Shown here: in pieces, positions 7,654 to 12,089 of the stretch
Numbering within the stretch: the stretch's first letter is position 1
Layout of the letters: each line of letters starts with the position of its first letter
NCBI GenBank assembly: GCA_937936215.1
Contig: CALGWX010000021.1
Span: 1 to 14,769 of the forward strand
DNA: 14,769 nt
Source: an uncultured Burkholderiaceae bacterium
GTDB lineage: Bacteria > Pseudomonadota > Gammaproteobacteria > Burkholderiales > Burkholderiaceae_F
Direction: 5' to 3'
The notes under the pieces: generated by a model
What the model saw: the letters and a program-made list of their open reading frames with translations, nothing else
The model's database searches: none
Told to the model about the DNA's origin: nothing
Made by a program: the position numbers and the translations under genes

Positions 7654-7676
7654 CCTGGCGAAAAAAAACCGCCAGG
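7654..7676 (-). promoter_or_regulatory. Alternative hairpin across the attenuator T-run
   Basis: After the T-run, the RNA carries CGCCAGG again (7660-7654). It can pair with CCTGGCG (7676-7670), which is the right arm of the terminator, looping out the G and the eight U. This 7-bp stem excludes the terminator hairpin. It would be free to form when the antiterminator has taken the left arm, and it would place a structured element about 15 nt before the aroG Shine-Dalgarno region. Function is inferred from complementarity only. Confidence 0.5.
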
Positions 7677-7694
7677 GTTCTGAGGCCTGGCGGT
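7661..7694 (-). terminator. Rho-independent terminator of the aroG attenuator
   Basis: Reading toward aroG, the RNA has a perfect 9-bp stem ACCGCCAGG/CCTGGCGGU (7694-7686 and 7676-7668), a 9-nt loop, and a run of eight U (7668-7661, the first also pairing in the stem). It lies between the leader-peptide stop (7717) and the aroG start, so it ends transcription before the structural gene. It is the textbook shape of an attenuator terminator and the only clear hairpin with a T-run that I found in this window. Confidence 0.92.
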
Positions 7695-7746
7695 GGGTGT
7701 CGATGGGTTGGGCTGTCTACGCGTGCCGGTCGACTCTTTCCGCCAG
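7687..7746 (-). promoter_or_regulatory. Antiterminator pairing of the aroG attenuator
   Basis: The segment CTGGCGG (7746-7740), inside the leader-peptide frame just after the last Phe codons, is exactly complementary to CCGCCAG (7693-7687), the left arm of the terminator. A ribosome stalled on the Phe codons would leave 7746-7740 free and let the antiterminator form. A ribosome reaching the stop at 7717 would cover it and allow the terminator. CUGCCA just before the leader start (7800-7795) can pair with UGGCGG (7745-7740), counting one G-U pair, and could serve as segment 1, giving default termination without translation. The pairing is seen in the sequence; the mechanism is inferred from the classical pheA and trp models. 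Confidence 0.82.
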
Positions 7747-7794
7747 TGGCCGGAAAAAGCCATAAAAGAAGAAAAAGAAACGGTCGCGCGACAT
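7717..7794 (-). CDS. Phenylalanine-rich leader peptide of aroG
   Basis: A 25-codon frame runs from ATG 7794 to TAG 7717. It opens with MSRDR and continues with FFFFFYGFF, giving seven Phe and one Tyr codon within nine consecutive codons (TTC TTT TTC TTC TTT TAT GGC TTT TTC). Such density is hard to explain by chance in GC-rich DNA, and it mirrors the E. coli pheA and pheST leaders. AGGG lies 11 nt before the ATG as a weak ribosome-binding site. It would act as a Phe sensor: scarcity of charged tRNA-Phe stalls the ribosome and favours aroG expression. It is followed by an antiterminator and a terminator, then aroG. I do not know a formal gene name for it. Confidence 0.9.
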   Translation of the reverse strand: MSRDRFFFFFYGFFRPLAERVDRHA

Positions 7795-7820
7795 TGGCAG
7801 CAAAACCCTAAGCGAACCGG

Positions 7821-7849
7821 ACTCTACCGGATCCGCCGCAGTGCAGCAA
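7821..7849 (-). promoter_or_regulatory. Candidate sigma-70 promoter of the aroG leader
   Basis: TTGCTG (7849-7844) and TAGAGT (7826-7821) are separated by exactly 17 nt. The -10 box keeps the three most important positions (T1, A2, T6). A start near 7814 would give a leader RNA of about 20 nt before the leader-peptide ATG, which is sensible for attenuation. The promoter begins just after the stop codon of the outer-membrane protein gene, so aroG could also receive read-through from that gene. Confidence 0.55.
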
Positions 7850-7857
7850 GCCGGCCC

Positions 7858-8538
7858 TCAGAAGCGATAGCGCAGGCCGATGTTGGCGCGGTTGGTCAGG
7901 CTGGTGCCGAAGTAGGGCTCGGCATCGCCGGCGGCGTCCGTCAGTTGATAGCCGCCGAAGATCGACACCGACGGCGACCACAGGTAGTCGACCTGCACGC
8001 CGAAGTCGAGCGCGCGGCCGCGCAGGGTGGCCAGGCCGTCCATGGCGAACGCCAGCCGCCAGCGCGGCGACCAGTAACCGACCCCGGCCACGTGCAGCAT
8101 CGGCAGGGCGCCGAAACCGCTGCGGTCGGCGGCGCCCAGTCGCGCCGTGCCGAGCGGATCACCCAGGTGGGTCGACAGGCCGAGCTTCATCTCCCAGCCG
8201 GGCTCGGCGAGGAGGGTGTAGCGGTACGTGGCGCGGACGAGGTCGATGCCCGCTTCGGCCGCCGGGGCACCGGCCAGGAAGGCGGCCGGCGGCAGCCGCA
8301 ACGTCGAGCCGGTGCTGACGATGCGCAACTCGTGCCCGCGCAACCCCGCCGAGGTGTCGAGCCGCAGCGACGAAGAAGGCACGGACCACCTCGCGGCCAG
8401 CAGCAACTGCTGCGCGGCCGGATCGCCGAAAAGCTGGTACAAGGGACTGCCGGCGCCGCCATCCGCGGCCGTTGCGGTGCCGGCGGACAGCGCCAGCAGG
8501 GCGGCAGCGCGGGCAAAACGGCGCGGCGCGGGGCGCAT
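7858..8538 (-). CDS. Predicted outer-membrane beta-barrel protein of unknown function
   Basis: The product is 226 aa. Residues 1-24 look like a Sec signal peptide: positive start MRPAPRRFAR, then AAALLALSAG and a likely cleavage after ATA or TAA. The mature part has alternating short stretches such as VGYWSPRWRLAFAM, DFGVQVDYLW, SVSIFGGYQL and ANIGLRYRF. It ends in Tyr-Arg-Phe, the C-terminal aromatic used for BAM-dependent insertion. The size fits an 8- to 10-strand barrel. I do not recognise the family, and no enzyme motif is visible. The ATG at 8538 is chosen for an excellent AAGGAG at 6 nt spacing; the open frame extends to 8562 but this would add only eight residues before the signal peptide. 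It has its own promoter. Confidence 0.75.
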   Translation of the reverse strand: MRPAPRRFARAAALLALSAGTATAADGGAGSPLYQLFGDPAAQQLLLAARWSVPSSSLRLDTSAGLRGHELRIVSTGSTLRLPPAAFLAGAPAAEAGIDLVRATYRYTLLAEPGWEMKLGLSTHLGDPLGTARLGAADRSGFGALPMLHVAGVGYWSPRWRLAFAMDGLATLRGRALDFGVQVDYLWSPSVSIFGGYQLTDAAGDAEPYFGTSLTNRANIGLRYRF

Positions 8539-8573
8539 CTTCGACTCCTTGGCGCGGTGCAACGAACGGCCTT

Positions 8574-8602
8574 ATTGAACGCCTGCCGGCGCCGTTTGCC
8601 AA
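8574..8602 (-). promoter_or_regulatory. Candidate promoter of the outer-membrane protein gene
   Basis: TTGGCA (8602-8597; five of six matches to TTGACA) and TTCAAT (8579-8574; four of six matches to TATAAT) are 17 nt apart. The predicted start near 8567 leaves a 5' leader of about 30 nt before the ATG at 8538. A perfect TTGACA at 8637-8632 lacks a good -10 partner. Confidence 0.6.
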
Positions 8603-8654
8603 GCACGCACCCGACGCGAGGCGGGCCTTGTTGTCAAACGGACGCGCGTCGCCG

Positions 8655-9599
8655 CTAGGGTACGAAGAAGTAGACCGTCAGGTGGAAGAACACCGGCGCC
8701 GCGAAAGTCAGCCCCTCCAGCCGCTCCAGCACCCCCCGCGACAGCGCAACCCCTTGATCCCATTGGCGCTCGCCTAGGCTGCGCTTGACCGATGCCAGCA
8801 CCAGCCCGCCCATGAAGGCCGCCAGCACCGTGGCGGCGGAGATCAGCGCCGCCTGCCACCACTCGAAGGGGGTCATCCACCACAGCAAGGTTCCCAGCAC
8901 CGTGGCCGCCACACCGCCGATCAGCGCTCCTTCGCGGCTCTTGTTCGGGTTCGAGCGCAGCGGTGTGCGGCCGATGCTGGCGCTGGCCATCACCGCGAAG
9001 CCGTCGGACAGTTGCACCAGCAGCAGGAAGTAAAGCAGCAGCAACGGCCCACGGCCCTCGTAGCCGGGCGGCTCCAGGGTGGCGATCGCGGGCGCGTGCG
9101 AGACGCAGTAGACGCTGAGCATCAGGCCCCACTGCACCTTGGCCACCCGCTGCAGGTACAGCTCGGTGTCGTGGCGCCAGGCCATGATCACCGGCAGGGC
9201 CAGGAACAGGTACACGGGGATGAACACCGCGTAGAGCTGATACCAGCCGCTGGCCACCAGCACGTACTGCAGCGGGATCACCGCGTAGAACGCGATCACC
9301 AGCGCGACGTGGTCGGCGGGCTTGATCGGCGTCAGCGCGACGAACTCGCGCAGCGCGAAGAACGACGCCAGCGCGAAGATCACCGCCAGCGCCGCCTCGC
9401 CGAGCGCGAAGCCGACCGCGAACAGCAGCACGATCAGCCAGGTGGCGTTCAGGCGCGAGTTCAGCTGGCCGATCCAGGTGAGCTTCACCGCGTCGGAGGT
9501 TCGCAGCGACAGCCGGTGCGCCAGCACGCTGCCGGCGCCGACGATCAGCACCAGGCCGGCGAAGACGGCCAGATAGGTCTGCTGCAGCGTCAGTTCCAT
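8655..9599 (-). CDS. Phosphatidate cytidylyltransferase-like membrane protein (CdsA/YnbB family), degenerate signature
   Basis: The product is 314 aa with about eight membrane segments. CdsA enzymes make CDP-diacylglycerol from phosphatidate and CTP. Family features are QLSDGFAV (about 196-203), SNPNKSREGALIGGVAAT (216-233), ASVKRSLG (269-276) and the end FAAPVFFHLTVYFF, closest to the E. coli YnbB type. The C-terminal signature, usually KR..G.KD.G.....GHGG..DR.DS, is altered here: Gln279, Ser287, Arg288, Glu292 and Glu295 occupy the positions of Asp, His, Gly, Asp and Asp. Activity is therefore uncertain. The ATG at 9599 has GAGGAGG with 5-nt spacing; the frame is open upstream into plsC but that part is not family-like. 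It forms a unit with the acyltransferase gene upstream. Confidence 0.85.
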   Translation of the reverse strand: MELTLQQTYLAVFAGLVLIVGAGSVLAHRLSLRTSDAVKLTWIGQLNSRLNATWLIVLLFAVGFALGEAALAVIFALASFFALREFVALTPIKPADHVALVIAFYAVIPLQYVLVASGWYQLYAVFIPVYLFLALPVIMAWRHDTELYLQRVAKVQWGLMLSVYCVSHAPAIATLEPPGYEGRGPLLLLYFLLLVQLSDGFAVMASASIGRTPLRSNPNKSREGALIGGVAATVLGTLLWWMTPFEWWQAALISAATVLAAFMGGLVLASVKRSLGERQWDQGVALSRGVLERLEGLTFAAPVFFHLTVYFFVP

Positions 9600-9690
9600 C
9601 GCGACCTCCTCAGCGGCCGGCTGGCCAGGCGAGCGAACGGCGTTCGTCGACCCGCCGCGGAGACGAATATTCCATGGCGACCTCTTCAGC
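9594..9690. repeat. Imperfect 21-bp direct repeat carrying a ribosome-binding site and start
   Basis: Plus-strand segments 9594-9614 and 9670-9690 match at 19 of 21 positions. On the minus strand each copy holds a TGA stop, an AGAGG/GGAGG ribosome-binding site and an ATGGAA start, in the same order and with the same 10-nt stop-to-start spacing. One copy starts cdsA; the other lies at the end of plsC and starts a 21-codon open frame. The spacing between copies is 76 bp. Confidence 0.75.
9610..9675 (-). CDS. Possible 21-aa small ORF between plsC and cdsA
   Basis: An ATG at 9675, preceded by AGAGG at 5 nt spacing, opens a frame that ends at TGA 9610. The peptide begins MEYSSPRRVDE and has one Trp; no family is recognisable. 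Its start lies 10 nt after the plsC stop and its stop lies 10 nt before the cdsA start, so it could pass ribosomes along the operon. It may instead be a by-product of the duplicated start segment. Coding is unproven. Confidence 0.3.
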   Translation of the reverse strand: MEYSSPRRVDERRSLAWPAGR

Positions 9691-10303
9691 CGGCCAGCGC
9701 CACGACGGCATCGCGGGCGCGCTGCAGGAAGCTCTCCTTCGTCTCGCCCTCGATGCGCGCCAGCGGCGCCCCGAAGCGCACCGTGCAGATCGTCGGCACC
9801 GGCAGCAGCGCGCCCTTGGGCATGCTGCGATGCAGGTTCTCGATGTACACCGGGATCAGCTCCACGGTCGGGAACTCCATCGCCAGGTGATACAGGCCGC
9901 TGCGAAACGGCCCCGGCAGCGGTTGCGGCGTGCGCGTGCCTTCCGGGAAGATGATCAGCGAGAAGCCGTTTTCCAGCGCCTCGCGCAGCGGATCGAGCGG
10001 ATCGGCGTTCGGGTCGTCGCGGGCGCGGTCGATCATCACCACGTTCAGTTCGTCGCGGGCGATGTGGCCGCGGATGCCGCCGCGGTCCCAGTAGTCCTTC
10101 GCCGCCACCGGCCGCGTGTTGGCGCGCAGTTCGGCCGGCAGCGCCGCCCACAGCACCACCGTGTCCATGTGGCTGGTGTGATTGGCGAAGTAGATGCGCT
10201 GGGTGGCCGTGGGCGCGCAGCCGATCCAGCGCGGATACGCCCCCACCAGCAGGCGCACCAGCCAGACGATCGGGGGCAGGAAGCGGACGGGAAGCGTCGG
10301 CAC
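9686..10303 (-). CDS. plsC: 1-acyl-sn-glycerol-3-phosphate acyltransferase (PlsC family)
   Basis: The product is 205 aa, somewhat short for PlsC (about 240 aa). It transfers an acyl chain to lysophosphatidate to give phosphatidate at the inner membrane. Motif I, NHTSHMD (41-47), has the catalytic HX4D. Motif III, FPEGTRT (119-125), binds the phosphate, and IPVYI (150-154) is motif IV. A hydrophobic stretch, PPIVWLVRLLVGAY (10-23), can anchor the protein. The start is a GTG at 10303 with only a weak AGG upstream; I see no better start nearby. The gene precedes a CdsA-like gene, so the pair would make phosphatidate and then CDP-diacylglycerol. It may be a second PlsC paralogue rather than the housekeeping enzyme. 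Confidence 0.9.
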   Translation of the reverse strand: MPTLPVRFLPPIVWLVRLLVGAYPRWIGCAPTATQRIYFANHTSHMDTVVLWAALPAELRANTRPVAAKDYWDRGGIRGHIARDELNVVMIDRARDDPNADPLDPLREALENGFSLIIFPEGTRTPQPLPGPFRSGLYHLAMEFPTVELIPVYIENLHRSMPKGALLPVPTICTVRFGAPLARIEGETKESFLQRARDAVVALAG

Positions 10304-10418
10304 GAGCGGCCTGCCGCGTCTTGCGCGCGGTGGGAAGGGGTGCGGCCGATTATGCCGGCGCGGTCCACGGCCGCTTGACGCAGCGCAAGCAGCGGCCGCC
10401 CGCTTGGCCGCCCGCGGT

Positions 10419-10449
10419 GCGCCGGGTCGAGCCCGGCGCGCGCGGGCTC
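10419..10449 (-). terminator. Two overlapping GC hairpins downstream of tldD
   Basis: Two perfect inverted repeats overlap and exclude each other: arms 10419-10426/10432-10439 (8 bp, 5-nt loop) and arms 10429-10435/10443-10449 (7 bp, 7-nt loop). They begin 14 nt after the tldD stop. There is no U-run, so this may be a Rho-independent-like pause or 3'-end stabiliser rather than a true terminator. Confidence 0.4.
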
Positions 10450-10462
10450 CCTGGGCGCCGCC

Positions 10463-11935
10463 TCAGCCCGTGCCGCCCACCGTCAGGCCCTCAATGCGCA
10501 GCGTCGGCTGGCCCACGCCGACCGGCACGCTCTGGCCGTCCTTGCCGCAGTTGCCGATGCCGGAGTCGAGCTTCATGTCGTTGCCGATCATCGTCACCCG
10601 CGTCAGCGCGTCCGGCCCGTTGCCGATCAGCGTCGCGCCCTTCACCGGCGCGGTCAGGCGGCCGTTTTCGATCAGGTACGCCTCGGCCATGCTGAAGACG
10701 AACTTGCCATTGGTGATGTCGACCTGGCCGCCGCCGAAGTTGCTGGCGTAGATGCCCTTCTTCACCGAGCGGATGATTTCCTGCGGGTCCTGATCGCCAC
10801 CGAGCATGCAGGTGTTGGTCATGCGCGGCATCGGCAGGTGGGCGAACGACTCGCGGCGGCCGTTGCCGGTGGGGGCCACACCCATCAGGCGCGCGTTCAG
10901 CGTGTCCTGCATGTAGCCGCGCAGGATGCCGTCCTCGATCAGCACGGTGCGGCCGCTCGGCGTGCCTTCGTCGTCGATCGTCAGCGAGCCGCGGCGGTCC
11001 GGCAGCGTGCCGTCGTCGACCACCGTCACGCCCTTGGAGGCCACCCGCTGGCCGATACGGCCGGCGAACGCGCTCGACCCCTTGCGATTGAAGTCGCCTT
11101 CCAGCCCGTGGCCGACCGCCTCGTGCAGCAGGATGCCCGGCCAGCCCGGCCCGAGCACCACGCTCATCACGCCCGCCGGCGCCGGCCGCGCCTCCAGGTT
11201 GGCGAGCGCCATGTTCACCGCCGTGGCGACGTAGTCGGCGAGCACGGCGTCGGTGAAATAGGCGAGGTCGACGCGGCCGCCGCCGCCGGCAAAACCCTGC
11301 TCGCGGCGGCCATCCTGCTCGACGATCACCGTCAGCGACAGCCGCGCCATCGGCCGCACGTCGGCGGCGATCAGGCCCTCGGCGCCGCGGTCCTGCCGCG
11401 CCACCAGCACCACCTCGTAGTCGCCGGCCAGGTGCGCCATCACCTGCTTCACGCGCGGGTCGCGCGCGCGCGCCATGGTCTCGATGCGCTCGAGCATGCG
11501 GATCTTCTCCGCCGCCGACAGCGCCGCCACGGGATCCACCGCCGCGTACAGGGGCTTGGCGGCGCGCGGCCGCAGCGGCCCCACCTGGACGGCGCCGCTG
11601 CCGCCGATGCGGGCGATCGCGCGCGCCGTGGCGGCCGCCTCCAGCAGGGCCTCCTCGGACAGGTCGTCGGAGTAGGCGAAGGCGGTCTTCTCGCCGCTGA
11701 CCGCGCGCACGCCCACGCCCTGCTCGATGTCGAAGCTGCCGCTCTTGACGATGCCTTCTTCGAGTGCGAACGACTCGCTGCGCAGGTACTGGAAGTAGAC
11801 GTCGGCGAAGTCGGCCTCGTGCTCGAAGATCGAGCCGAGCGCCCGCTGCAGGCTGCCTTCGTCGAGGCCGTAGGGGGCCAGCAGCAGGCCGCGCGCGGTG
11901 GCGAGGTGATCGAACGGGGAATCGGCGGGTTTCAT
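10463..11935 (-). CDS. tldD: Metalloprotease TldD
   Basis: The product is 490 aa, the normal length of TldD. With TldE (PmbA) it forms a heterodimeric zinc protease that degrades unfolded peptides and, in E. coli, processes microcin B17 and CcdA. The N-terminal domain has ESFALEEGIVKSGSFDIEQG and GVRAVSGEKTAFAYSDD. The zinc motif HEAVGH is at 271-276 followed by GLEGD, and the third ligand is likely Cys463 in GIGNCGKDGQ. No tldE is in the window. I chose the ATG at 11935, where homology to TldD begins. No Shine-Dalgarno is visible there; instead GGATTACCTCC lies just upstream. The frame is open back to 12514 but overlaps the phosphorylase gene. TACACT near 12000 is a weak -10 candidate. Confidence 0.96.
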   Translation of the reverse strand: MKPADSPFDHLATARGLLLAPYGLDEGSLQRALGSIFEHEADFADVYFQYLRSESFALEEGIVKSGSFDIEQGVGVRAVSGEKTAFAYSDDLSEEALLEAAATARAIARIGGSGAVQVGPLRPRAAKPLYAAVDPVAALSAAEKIRMLERIETMARARDPRVKQVMAHLAGDYEVVLVARQDRGAEGLIAADVRPMARLSLTVIVEQDGRREQGFAGGGGRVDLAYFTDAVLADYVATAVNMALANLEARPAPAGVMSVVLGPGWPGILLHEAVGHGLEGDFNRKGSSAFAGRIGQRVASKGVTVVDDGTLPDRRGSLTIDDEGTPSGRTVLIEDGILRGYMQDTLNARLMGVAPTGNGRRESFAHLPMPRMTNTCMLGGDQDPQEIIRSVKKGIYASNFGGGQVDITNGKFVFSMAEAYLIENGRLTAPVKGATLIGNGPDALTRVTMIGNDMKLDSGIGNCGKDGQSVPVGVGQPTLRIEGLTVGGTG

Positions 11936-12089
11936 GTGGAGGTAATCCGGGATCGGGGCCCGAAAGCCTTGTGGGGCCGGGCGAGAGCGGCCAGTGTATC
12001 GGCACGGGCTGGCCATCCCGCCCGCCGTGGCGAGGGTGGGGGCGCGGGCCGTCAGCTCAAGCCTGCCGGCTGCCGGGTTGCCCGCCGGC

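Noticed and set aside
6286..7683. A 465-codon plus-strand frame opposite aroG
   Set aside because: Low-complexity translation opposite a very well conserved gene; no ribosome-binding site or motif supports it.
7750..7785. A-rich plus-strand tract that looks like an UP element or intrinsically curved promoter DNA
   Set aside because: It is fully explained as the complement of the TTT/TTC codons of the aroG leader peptide.
8597..8637. Perfect TTGACA at 8637-8632 as the main promoter of the barrel-protein gene
   Set aside because: No acceptable -10 box lies 16-18 nt downstream; the TTGGCA/TTCAAT pair nearer the gene is better.
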